Shown here one piece after another: positions 25,380 through 36,600 of a DNA stretch of 64,000 bases; position 1 is the stretch's first letter; the number at the start of each line of letters is the position of its first letter. The translations under genes and the position numbers were made by a program. The DNA comes from Rhabditophanes sp. KR3021. Taxonomy: Eukaryota; Nematoda; Chromadorea; Rhabditida; Alloionematidae. The notes beneath the pieces are model-generated. The model worked only from the letters and a program-made list of their open reading frames with translations, was not told where the DNA came from and did not search any database. Location: NCBI GenBank assembly GCA_963281155.1, contig CAUJLY010000003.1:6944001-7008000 (forward strand), read 5' to 3'.

Positions 25380-27899
25380 GTTTAGGTATAGCTAGATAAA
25401 AATATAATGAAATATAAGAATAGTATGTTAAGTTGGGGTTAAAGGCAAAAGATTTAGCGTCTTTTATTCACTTATACTTAATATTAAACCAAATATATTA
25501 TCTGCAACGAGTACATTAATAAACAAACATAAAAAATAATAATATCAAACACTTTATGTGTCGTAAATTGAACCAAGTATAAAATAAAATGTCTATTCAA
25601 TCTATAAATGTAGTTTAAATAATCGGTAAACTAGTATAAAAAAAGTTATTTGGAAGTCGTTCGTATTTTTATGTTTGGAAGTGTACATGATATAACTATT
25701 TGAGAACAAATAAATGTTTTAAAAAGTTATGCGAAGGAAAGTGATTGAGCAAAAAACCATTGAATAGATTTAAATATATATAGTGTTTCTGTGAAGCAAT
25801 AGGTGTCTCGAAAAGGTGTAGTGGATAGTAGTGCGATCAGCATGTTAAAAAGTGCTCGTAATATAATTAAATATAAATATATGAGATAGGTAGATAGAAA
25901 AATAAAGCTAAATAATTTGAAAAGAAAGGGTGTTTGTGTCTCCATTTAAGAGCGTCATGAATGATGTTTGGGAGATAACATTTCAAAAATTAGTAATCTT
26001 CGTCGCCACCGGTCTCGTGCACTATAGATACCCTCTCTTTTTATGGTAATGGCTTGAATATTTTTTGATTAACATTCTCTTCTTTTATATGAACAAATGA
26101 GAATATTATTATTTTTTCGGTGGTAGAAGCTTTCCTGAAAGAGGCGGAAACCCCCTATCAAATAATTATCATACTAAATAATATGCACACTCTTGACTGG
26201 GGTGCGAATTAATAAAAGATAACGAGAAAAAAAGAATGCTTATACAATAATTATTAGAACATCTACGCATACACTTTTTGACATGAATAAATGAAATTGT
26301 TTTAAATATATGTGATAAGGGAAGCTTGACTTGTTTGTTACACTTTAAAATGTTTGTTGCCGCATATACATTTACTCGCATACTCAAACACATAGACAAT
26401 AATGAATAGGAAGAAAAGAAGATGGCCATGATTAGACCGAAGAATACATATATTAATATAATCTTCATATCATACTATTATAACTTCAAACATCCTATTA
26501 ATGTCAATTAATTAGAACTGAAAATAAAAGTATGTATCTGGTTGATGTAATATTATTTTCTGTTATATATAACCTTTCACCAACATAAATAAATACGCAC
26601 TTTCCACAACCAGCCAAAATGAATATTAATTATCTACCTAGACCAAAAGTACGACTCAAAGTTGACGAATACAAGGCGAGGTAAAGTTGCAAACATGTAT
26701 CTATTAGACTATTAGTATGTTACGTACATTTTATTTAGTTTATGCTATGTTGAATGATGTGAAGCGAAATAACAAAAAAATGCCCACGCGACTAAGTCTT
26801 GAGATAGTATGCCGTGGTAAACAAAATTGAGATTAAGTTTAGACGGATATTTCATAATCTTTGGTATGTTGGGGGGATAAAAAAATGCTAGCCATGAACA
26901 ATCTCATTAAACAATATTAAGGAAATTAAGTGTTGCATATGAAATTAAAAATATGTACATATAAACAAAAAAAGGGAACGATCGCCGACGACAAACCGAC
27001 CAGATGAATGAAAATGAAAAAGTAGTGGTTGAAGAAGAAAATTGGTGGCTAGAGTTGTTTATTAGAAGCGTCAGGGGCAAGTGAATAGTAAAAAATTTAT
27101 ATATATTGATAATCTCTGATTTGTGATTGCTTAAAAAGATAGTTACTAAAATAGTCATACGGATGGCGGTTAAAGAATGTCTATGGATAGATATATGATA
27201 ACATATCATTTGTTTCCTATTAAGGGCACTTTAGTAGTTTTTTGTGAGCAAAAAAATAAATTAACATAAAATTTGTTTATTCATTAGTTGAAGATAAATA
27301 GGATGTCTCTATTATTTAGTGCTATTAATAATGAATTATGCTCTAATGAAATTGCGTGTAAAAAACGGAAAAGAAGGTTTTATGTAAATATAATAAAATA
27401 TTTTTTTCTCTTTCAAATTCAATTTACCATCCACAACCAACAAACATTTATTTTAAAAAGTCTAAATAAATATATGCAACATACATAAAAATAAAGTATC
27501 ACCACCCTTTCTATTCAAAGGGGTTAAAAGCTGCATATGATTGAATTTTATTTGCACCATGATCAAGTTTCTAACTATCTCCAACCCAACCCAAATTTTA
27601 ACTCTTTACTTCTTTTTATACACTTCAAAAATATATATATTGAAACAAATCATCATAAAGAATCCTTTCAATTACAAATTAATTGTTGACGCCAACTTTT
27701 TTTGACCCAATTATTATTAGCATCAAAAAGAAAAGTGTAAACACAATATCTGCAAATAATAAAAAGAGCTCTGATGTTACGTTTCGACATGATAACAAAT
27801 GTTATTTTTATTGTACTTATTTTTTTGGGGTTATTTTATTTTTTTTATAACAGAAAAATAAGTAAACATTTTATGTAGGTTGGATGGTATGGATCTTTT
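25380..27899. other. Intergenic, upstream of distal FOXO exons
   Basis: AT-rich with no convincing gene. It should hold the distal FOXO promoter and the 3' flank of the isomerase gene, whose poly(A) signals lie among T-rich sequence near 27830-27860. Short frames here have no splice sites or recognisable motifs. Confidence 0.5.
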
Positions 27900-29240
27900 T
27901 TATACATCTTCCATTACAGCTTTTTTTAGTTGGTTGGGTCTGAAGCAACCTTTTTCAGTCAAGATGGCGGTTATGAATTTGGCATTAGTGATGTCGAAGG
28001 CTGGATTGAAGACTGGTGTTTTGGCTGGGGCAGTTAATAGCCCATTAAAGGTAATCATTTCCACAGCTGGTCGTTCCTCTATTTTAATTGACTTTCCATT
28101 TTCAATGTCGAAGTTAATTGAGCTGGTTGGGGCAACCACGTAGAAGGGGATGTTGTGGGCTGCTGCCAGGATAGAAAGCATATAAGTTCCAATTTTATTG
28201 GCGGTATCTCCGTTTAAAGCGATTTGATCAGCACCTACTAAGATGGCATCAATTTTTTTAGTTTTCATCGTCCAGGCAGCCATTGAGTCGGTGATTAAAG
28301 TGAATGGGATGGAGTCTTCGATTAGTTCAAAGGCTGTTAGTCTGCTTCCTTGGTTGTATGGTCTTGTTTCGAGGGCGTATGCCATTTCTAAATGGCCCCT
28401 TTCGTATAGTTTTCTGATTACACCTAAAGCAGTTCCTAATGAAGAAGTAGCCAAAGCCCCAGTGTTGCAAATAGTCATAATAGTAAATTTGTGGCCTTCC
28501 TCTCTATTACTTTCAACACAAGTAGTAGCTTCTCTCAGCAAAGCATCATTCTCATCCCATTCCCGCTCATAAAAATTAAAAGCAGTCAGTTGGATTCGAT
28601 GTCTGAGTTCATCGACCTCCTGCTCTTCGTCGGCAACTGATCTATCAACTAACATAATAATCTCTCTCAACCCATTACGTAAATTAATAGCAGTCGGTCT
28701 GGAAGTTAGGAGATAAGCACAACTTTCTTGGACGAAAAGTACCAATTGCTCCATGTTTAGTCTGTCGTGGTCGGAAGATTCTAGTTCGACGGCTAGTGAT
28801 AGCAACGCGACTGTGGCTATTAAAGGGGCTCCACGGACGTTCATGTTTTTGATTACTTTGAATCCGTCTTCAATTCCGTTGATTTTGATATATGAAATAG
28901 CATGGGGAATTAATAGTTGATCTAGGATCTTAAGAGAGACTTCATCTTTGTCGTAGATTAATGACTTGAGACACTCACTGTTTTCCATATCTGACTCTTC
29001 CCAGTAATCTTTTGAAGGATCGAAACATTTGACACTACCAATAGCAACACTTTCCTTTTCATCTTGTTGTTGTTCATTAGCTGAATCGGAAATGATCAAG
29101 GTGGGAATAACATGTTTGTTAGAAAGTTCTAATTCGGAATCAGGACACGAATCAGTTTCTTTACCTTCATCAATGGAGACGTCGTCTGATTTGTGGTCGT
29201 CTGAAACATCTAAGTTGTTTGTTTCTTCGATGTCTGTCAT
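27900..29240 (-). CDS. MRI1: Methylthioribose-1-phosphate isomerase with acidic N-terminal extension
   Basis: Converts S-methyl-5-thioribose 1-phosphate to methylthioribulose 1-phosphate in the methionine salvage pathway, in the cytosol. A single uninterrupted frame of 446 codons. The eIF2B-like fold is clear from SLKILDQLL, NVRGAPLIA, SRPTAINLRN, CNTGALATSSLGTALGVIR, ETRPYNQGSRLTAFEL and GADQIALNGDTANKIGTY. The catalytic Cys (residue 258) and Asp (338) are both present. The residue before the Cys is Ile where human MRI1 has His (THCNTGA). About 90 residues precede the usual start; they are rich in Asp, Glu and Ser and look disordered. The ATG at 29240 is the first in frame. Downstream, the conserved NPAFDIT segment and the C-terminal end are intact. 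Confidence 0.96.
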   Translation of the reverse strand: MTDIEETNNLDVSDDHKSDDVSIDEGKETDSCPDSELELSNKHVIPTLIISDSANEQQQDEKESVAIGSVKCFDPSKDYWEESDMENSECLKSLIYDKDEVSLKILDQLLIPHAISYIKINGIEDGFKVIKNMNVRGAPLIATVALLSLAVELESSDHDRLNMEQLVLFVQESCAYLLTSRPTAINLRNGLREIIMLVDRSVADEEQEVDELRHRIQLTAFNFYEREWDENDALLREATTCVESNREEGHKFTIMTICNTGALATSSLGTALGVIRKLYERGHLEMAYALETRPYNQGSRLTAFELIEDSIPFTLITDSMAAWTMKTKKIDAILVGADQIALNGDTANKIGTYMLSILAAAHNIPFYVVAPTSSINFDIENGKSIKIEERPAVEMITFNGLLTAPAKTPVFNPAFDITNAKFITAILTEKGCFRPNQLKKAVMEDV

Positions 29241-30806
29241 TATTGTTGTGATGAGCTAGAATATAAAAACGAAGTAATTAAGAATGTGGGTAAATAATAT
29301 TAAGCAACACTTAGTTGTTATTATACACGAAATCAATCAATCTACAAAGGTCACAAATGTAATCTAATCAAGCAAGCATGATAACTCCAAAAAAAGGTAC
29401 ACTCACTTAGATGAACATAATATCGTAAATAGATACTTTTAGTAGTTGCTATTTTAATAGGTAATAAACAGAAAGTTAAAGATAAGGCATTGAATATATT
29501 TAGTGATACCCTACTATCATCACCTATCTCATTATATGAAGTCACAGCAAAATGTTTGTAACTTTATCAATTTCAACCAAAAGAAAACCCTATTATTAGA
29601 CATTCAATTTAGAAGTGCCACTTGACAAAAATGACAGGCTTCTTTGTTTTAAAGTTACACGCTATCTATAATACGAATGTTTTAAATTTGAGTATAAAGT
29701 GGAGCCTCACCAAACTGGAATTTTAAAAGATAGATGAAGGATAGCTTGATCTGGTAAAAACAAATTTTTTCAAATGGCAATCTTATGACACTAAACAACT
29801 TAATAAACCAAAACCACAAATCGAAACAACTTATATCTAATCTAAATTAGAGTGCATATTTGCAATAAGGACTTTAGCAATGTTAACACAAATCTACAAC
29901 TTGAAGAAGATAAATATTAAGTCATTTCCTTCAGCTTCACCTAATTATCTAGTATATGTTCAGTGCAAAGTTAAGGAAAAATGTTTTAAAAAAGATTACA
30001 AGTGAGAAAGTTTAAATGATCAGCGATATAGAAGGTTTAGGAGTTTAGAGAAAAGAATGAAAGCAATTAGTGTGGGTGAGACTTTAAAGATCACAAAAAA
30101 TAACGTCTAAAATGAGAAGGGCGTAAAGAAGGTGTTTATAAATGTATATTTAAAGTATTAATGAATTGGTATCCATCTTTTCCGTTACTCTACTTGAGTA
30201 TATCTCAAAGAAGTACAATCATTTGTATCTAATAATGAATCTTCCTCCTACAACAAGAAAGTAAAATGGACTTTGTGAAAGAGAATACGTCACACGATGT
30301 CGAAGAGCATTCGGAATAAATGATATTCAATATTAACATCACATTTATCCGTCTGATGGAAAGTCTAAAGAGATGACTGATCACTTTTAGATTATTTTGA
30401 ATACATTCATAATAGTGTGTGAAACAAGTTCTCTAAGTTGTGTAGGAAAAAAGATTATCAATACTATAAAATTTGAAGTTATCGAATGTGTAGGGTGAAA
30501 ATAGTGTAAAAAATGATTTCTCGATAATGATATGTTGGGTTAAAACTAAAAACAACTGCTTTTATCTATATTTGGATGGAATTTATCGAATTTGTTATCA
30601 AAAAAATGGAATTTGAATTAGATATGAAGAATGATAAAAAACATGTTAAGACGAATGGTTTTAGATAATAAGAAAGAATAATGCGTTGTATAGATTTATG
30701 AGATGATAGCAATAACAATTTATTTTAATAAAAACAATAAAAAAGGATAACAAGAACAAAAGGATTTTTGCAGGAACTTTCCAAGTCAGACAGTTACCGG
30801 ATTTGA
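29241..30806. other. Intergenic, 1.6 kb
   Basis: Between the isomerase start and the IMP3 end, both on minus. It should contain the isomerase promoter and the IMP3 poly(A) site (a TTTATT near 30720, which is AATAAA on minus). Nothing coding recognised. Confidence 0.5.
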
Positions 30807-31407
30807 TTAAATTCCAGTAGTATAATCGTCACGTTCGCCGTTATAATTGTCGATGTGTCTTTTAATTTTGCTGCCACGAGTCCAGGTGATATAGTCAGAA
30901 AGGTCCCGATTGACTAAGAATGCGGGGTCAGTAACCAATTCAGTGCCGACGCGAACATGTCCCTGCTCGACGTAATCATTGGCTAATTTGATGTTTTCAG
31001 TCATGTTTGAGTTTTTCATCATGACGGGAAGTCTTCTTCTGGCAAAACAAGTAGCCGTTACTTTGTTGGCTCTTTCTAAGGAGTCAGCTGATTGAATAAG
31101 GCCAGATTGATACAGTTTTCCCAGGAATTTTCTAATCATTTCCATTTTAATAGGGTTAGCGTCATTCATTTCTTTAAGATTGTTAGCAAAGTCGCGAATC
31201 TAAAAGAATAAATTATTACTAGCTGCAAACAACCAAACCCAAACATACCTTGCGTGACAACTTATTATAAAGCAAATAATGGGCTCTTTTTTGAATGCCA
31301 TATTTAGCCATAACCTGACTTTCATGCAAATTATTATCCAAAGACCAGTCAATAAAGTCAACCTTCTTCAGAAGTTTTTGTTCGTGAAACTTGAGTTTTC
31401 TGACCAT
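30807..31407 (-). CDS. IMP3: IMP3, U3 small nucleolar ribonucleoprotein
   Basis: IMP3 is a nucleolar component of the U3 snoRNP/SSU processome that helps U3 RNA pair with pre-18S rRNA. Two exons, 31407-31249 and 31199-30807, with a 49-bp intron (CGCAAG|GTATGT ... TTTTAG|ATT, phase 0), give 183 residues, the normal family length. The start [21 protein letters not shown] is typical. The second exon carries an S4-like RNA-binding region ([22 protein letters not shown], shown here as two parts: [11 protein letters not shown] and [11 protein letters not shown]) and the conserved RDLSDYITW near the C-terminus. No anomalies; this looks like a normal single-copy housekeeping gene. Confidence 0.96.
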
Positions 31408-32112
31408 TCTAAGTTAGTTTTGTGGAGGCTGAAGGCGGTGGCCAAATAGAAACTAAATTAATTCGAAATTTGGTTGGGGTAAGCTTAAGCTGTGTGGTAG
31501 TTGAATATAAACGGCAGTCCAATCTTTGATGGTGACACTTCTGTGCGAGACACAATTTGCGAGTCGTGTTTGTTTTCGTCGTCAGCATCAAAGATTAGGT
31601 TGCGGAAAAAGGGGAGAGGAGATGGCTTGTAGTTTGGGGATATTATTTTGGTTGTTTGTGAGTATATTCACAAGTTGTCTTTAGCGCTTTTATTGATAAA
31701 GAAAGACCATAGTTATGTGTGATCTTTTAAAATCATGTACCTATTGGTCGTTGATGCCTTACATAATGAGGGTGATCCTTTTACAAGATTACAAACAATT
31801 TATGGTGTTTTTTAGTTTGTAATAACAAATTGATATTATAGTTTAAAGGTCGCATGAAGATGTAAATAAAAATAGGACTATTAATATCAGTAATGTTTGT
31901 TAATTCATCTATTTTTATGTAATCTTCATAAGTGTAAATAAAATATTCATGTAAATAAATCAAACTAGTAAATTAAAAGATGATTTTGGAGATCATAGGG
32001 ATTGTGTTAGCCAAACTTAAGTGGTTTCTATAAGTAAAAGGTAAAAACAAACCGCATTTGGTATATTAAAGTTTATTATATTCAGAAGAATAAATATACA
32101 ATACGGCAAATA
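31408..32112. other. Intergenic, 0.7 kb
   Basis: IMP3 promoter side and the 3' flank of the secreted orphan. A 60-codon minus-strand frame overlapping the IMP3 upstream region has no supporting features. Confidence 0.5.
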
Positions 32113-33090
32113 TTAATCAAAATATAATGTGGCAAGAATAAAAAACCGCATTCGACAGTTTCTTTCTGGTTTGTATTGCCATGCAATCTTCGACTCATAA
32201 CGACCATATTTCATTTCGATTACTCCACAGTCCAGAATAATAGAATCATTTCCACATACTTTTAGAATTCCCAAATTGAAATCGAAGTTATTTTCCCATT
32301 TTGGATCAGCCCTTTGGACACGTTTGTCAATTGTGTAACTAGGATTACCAATGAATCTAGTGAAAGTGTACGGCGTCACTTTTTGCGTTAATAGGACAAA
32401 ACTCCACCTGGACATTTAGTGATGCAATGTTAGCCTTGAGTGTAAGTTTGTGTAGAAAAAAAGCATACGATTTCTTTGTATCTTTCTTATCACCAGTCAA
32501 CTTAGGATCTTCTTTATCCTTTTGAGTCGTTCCAAGTGTGGAAAGACCTTTACCTGTCGTAATCTTTTCAACTTTAAATTGCGAGAATCTACAATTAAAC
32601 GACTCGCACCCAACAACTTGTCCAGTATAATGAGGTGGTGAAGGTAGTTTATTATAATCATTATTAATAGAGTCAAATACCCAAAAGGATCTGCTTCTTT
32701 TGGGACTTTTCAAAAATGTTGGTGATGTGTAAAGAAACCTTGAAATTCAAAAATATTATCGTATCTAATGACATTGTTTTCGAGGTTCATGATTGCAAAC
32801 TTGGAAGCTATGCAGTTGTTTAAGTCAGCAGAGAAATCTTCTTGCAAATTGGTTTGCAAGTTGTAATAACCGTGACCGGAAGTAAAGTTTCTTTTGTTAT
32901 GAGTCTTGAGTTGTGGTGTAATCACCATCATAATGAACTCTGGAGTTTTTGATATTGCTATAGGCGTAGATCTAGGACGGGATTGGTGAGTATGTAGTGG
33001 CTAAAAATATAATTATTAAGGAAGTAAAAAATTTACCATCTGAACTAGCAAAAAACATGGGAGTAGAATTAGTGGCAGCACCTTTGGCAT
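32113..33090 (-). CDS. Secreted protein of unknown family (one junction unresolved)
   Basis: Provisional model on minus: exon 1 33090-33037 encodes a signal peptide MPKVLPLILLPCFLLVQM (donor ATG|GTAAAT). Exon 2 starts at 33000 after TTTTTAG and runs SRPRSTPIAI ... FTSGHGYYNLQTN ... LNNCIASKFAIMN. Exon 3 (to 32469) carries SPKRSRSFWVFDS, GCESFNCRFSQFKVEKI and a lysine/aspartate-rich stretch. Exon 4 32407-32113 carries KVTPYTFTRFIGNPSYTIDK, CGNDSIILDCGVIEMKYGRY and ends NCRMRFFILATLYFD. Exon 3 to 4 splices well (AAATC|GTATGC ... TCCAG|G, phase 2). Exon 2 to 3 does not close: the good donor CAAG|GTTTCT is in the wrong phase, so a weak donor (CCAA|GTTTGC, phase 2) or a one-base error is needed. 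No known domain recognised. Confidence 0.5.
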
Positions 33091-33615
33091 GCCAAAACAA
33101 ATAAAAAAACGCTATCTTTTATTCCTTTGCAATTTTACATTTATATTCTACATGAGATTGGTGAAAATATTTCAATTATCTAATTTATTACAATTTCGAA
33201 TATCATAGATAATACATACAAATAAAAATTAAACTATCAATAATTATTGTCTCATCTGCCAATGATTGCAAATATCGAAATTTGATTAGTTACAAATATC
33301 AAAATTTGGATAATTACAAATATCGAAATTTGGATAATTACAAATGTCTTGATTTTTTGCCATCCACTTCATATTCACATCTACTCCATTTAGGAAAATG
33401 TTTCATTGTTTCTACAATTAAAAAAGTTGAGCCTTTAACATATATAATTTAAAATAAAAATTACAATACCTAGCAAAACTGGACCATAAAATTAAATAAA
33501 AGCATTTAAAGAAAGATGTTAGAAATATGTAGGTAATATGGATTCGCACATTTAATTAGGATTTAGCTGACTATATGAGGGTATGAATAATTATATAAAG
33601 CAAAATAAGGGGAAA
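33091..33615. other. Intergenic with a small tandem repeat
   Basis: Upstream of the secreted orphan and downstream of the punctin-like gene, both on minus. Apart from a three-copy 24-bp repeat nothing is seen. Confidence 0.5.
33270..33341. repeat. Three-copy 24-bp tandem repeat
   Basis: Three adjacent near-identical copies of the unit AAATATCGAAATTTGGATAA+TTAC, with a partial fourth after them. They differ by a few substitutions. Intergenic, function unknown. Confidence 0.85.
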
Positions 33616-36600
33616 TTAGAGAAGACGCTTTGCATCTAAAGCTTCGGGATTCCACTTATATAAATGCCAACCTCTCCATGATCGGGAAATTCCATTAGCT
33701 GGTTGTTTGGGAGGTGGTTCTGGAATATTATTTGAACAAGGGACTTTGTTGCAGGATCTTATCACAGTCGGTCTTTCTACGTTTGAGCATTGTCTGCCAG
33801 CTGGTTTTTTTGTCCCATGCCATACACATTTCAGGATACGCATCTAATTTTATACATAATAGAACTTAAGACTAATAAATTACCTGTACTCCATCTTCCC
33901 CACACTTCCTGCTACAACCTCCCCATTGACTAGAAACCCAATTTGGCTGGCAACTGACTACAAAAGCGAAAACAATTATTCACCCGCAAACCAATCCATT
34001 ATATTCTACACTTATCTAAGTTAGAGTCAAACAAAAAATTCCGACATACTTTTATTTCTAAGCTACTATTTATTTATTACATGGAGCATCTTTTATCATT
34101 TTGACGCATTGCAATTTTTAACTTACCATTGACACATTCTTTTTTAACTTTTGGTCTTGACTTCCGGTCACAAACATTTATATCAGCCTCAGTTTTGTTT
34201 GAATAAAGACACTTTATCTCTCTCTTTTGGACGGCTGTTCCTAGTTTGAAACAACGCGACTGGGCACATTCACTCCAATCTGAACCTTCCCAAAACGGGC
34301 AATTTTCAGGTTGGCAGGATCGAGTGGCAGGCACTTTAATTACACCGAATTGTTCACAAACTAAATCTTCGCAATATGTTGTTTGGCCTTTATACCTTAA
34401 TTGACACTTCACGGCTCTTACTTGGACTCCAACTTAAAAAAATGATTAATGTCAAGAGATTTCATCTTTTCATTTGATACTTTATATATTGACCACCCAA
34501 AACTAAATGGCATGATCTTGTGCAAAATGGCTCAACAAATGTGTTCGTGCTGATCACAGAAGAAATAGACATTGCCAAGAGTCAATGGATACTGGTGAAA
34601 AGTTCAATCAAAAGAAAACTGTAGTTTATGGCTTGGATTCAATCAAAAAGAAGAATGGAGACAGGGTGGATGTTTGTTTATCTAATGATCGACCCCGGAG
34701 TTGTTCATAACAACTGGGCCAAACCTGCATTCAAGAAAGCTATTTGCTACATTGGGGAACAGATGACTTTGACGATAGAATATATATCCACAAAACAAAA
34801 TTCAAACACGCTATTGAATTGGGAATGTTGTTGGATGACAAAAAAGATTCTATCAAAAAAGTCATTTGGTGAGAAGGGCGTTATTGTGTCAAAGAAGTGA
34901 GTCAAAAGAAGTTTCTGAAAACATTGAAAGTATCCTTGTTGGTGCCCTACCACCACAACTTACCAACTCAGATAGTGGGAAGCCTTAATTTGAAGAAGTC
35001 CACAACATGTTTCCGGAAATGGATCATGCCGTTGTAGATCTTATCTAAGAGAATTTTTTGATGATATTCAAAAGGCTAACTATTTCTTATTTTTTTAATC
35101 CTGATTGTCCGTTTAATAAAGTGAATTATCCACATTTTTAGAGCCCTTAAATTTGATTGTTATGTTTAATAAAGTCGTACCTTGTACTCCATCCACCCCT
35201 CCACCACAAGTACCTTGACTGCATCCTGACCATTCTCCAATTGCAAAATCAGCCTTAATACGGCCAGGCTCCCTAAGATTGGCAATCAATTTATAAAAAG
35301 AACCATCTCCACTCTTCTTAACACCTTCCTTGACGATCATCAAAAGTTGTCTGTCAACGTCACTCGGGGAAGCCAAACTTAATTGCGGTTCACTTGTGTC
35401 TCGATGTTTGTGCTTAAAGGCAAGTGTAACATTTCCCTGGATTCCATTAGCAATACATGCATACACTCCTAACAAATAAAATTTCATTTTTAAAATAAAA
35501 TAAAGAACTTACCAGCATCAGCCATCTTCGAATGAAATATCCTCAAAGCCCCATTGGTAGAAACCTTCATATGCTCATTATTCAAAATAACTTTGCCTTC
35601 CTTGGTCCAAACAATTTTGGCTTTGTTGAAATCCTTTACAGGACATTTGATTTTGAGGGAAGTTCCTTCATACAAATTAGCATACCCTCCCACATTCAAG
35701 GTCAGTTTTTTGTGATGCGAGTCCTGTGCATCATACGAGGGTTCTTTGGCAGGTTCATTGTCCTGATAAGTTTGGTAAGTCAATTGTGCTTTGAACTTAG
35801 ACTCACAGCTACCCAAATTACACAACTGCACAGTCGGTGGTTTGATGATAGATTGGCAGAGCGAAGGAGTATCAAAGATCCGCAACTTCCCATTAGCCAT
35901 AATTTGTTGGCAGATGACCTGTCTTCGTTGCTCTCCAGCTCCACAAGAACTCGAGCAATCCGTCCATTTTTCAGCTTTCCAATTTATTTGACAATCTACC
36001 AGGCCGCAATCTTCTTCACTTGACGGCATTTGGCCGAAGCATTGGTCATCTTCGAGGATCACCTGTGAATTTGAGACTCCTTTGGCGTCTATTGATTTGG
36101 TGCAACGTACTTTTCGGGTTCGTTTGCCTTTGCCGCAGTGGTGGGAACATTCACTCCAGGGCCCGATATCGAAGTTAGCTGGGGCGTACAGGACTTTATT
36201 TTGAGTTGGGGTGGGTTGCTTTTTAGGTTCAGAGGAGATGGCATTGATGTCGTACCAAGTGCCTTCAGAAGGTTCTTTCTTGCCTTCTAATGCGTAGGGT
36301 TCATCTGAGGGAGGGCAAACTTTATCCTGACAAGGGATGAATTGTTGCGGCATACTCTTTCCTTCACACTCATATTCAGGCAATCTAATAGAATCAGATC
36401 CCATCCTTCTGCTCCCGATGCAGTAAATCTGCCTCGTCTTGATTCCCGGCCCACAAGAAGTCGAACAGGGCGACCATGGATCCGCCGAGTAATGAGGTTC
36501 GCTCTTTCCATTATGGTCATAAGAAGTATAACCAACTCCCTCACCATCATCCTCACCCACAGCCTTTCCATTTAAGTAGGAAGCATCATTTTGAAAGCCA

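Noticed and set aside
25727..27209. Several 70-100 codon minus-strand frames upstream of FOXO
   Set aside because: Hydrophobic low-complexity translations typical of AT-rich non-coding DNA; no partner exons.
35532..36023. 163-codon plus-strand frame opposite the punctin exon
   Set aside because: Shadow of a strongly supported coding exon on the other strand.
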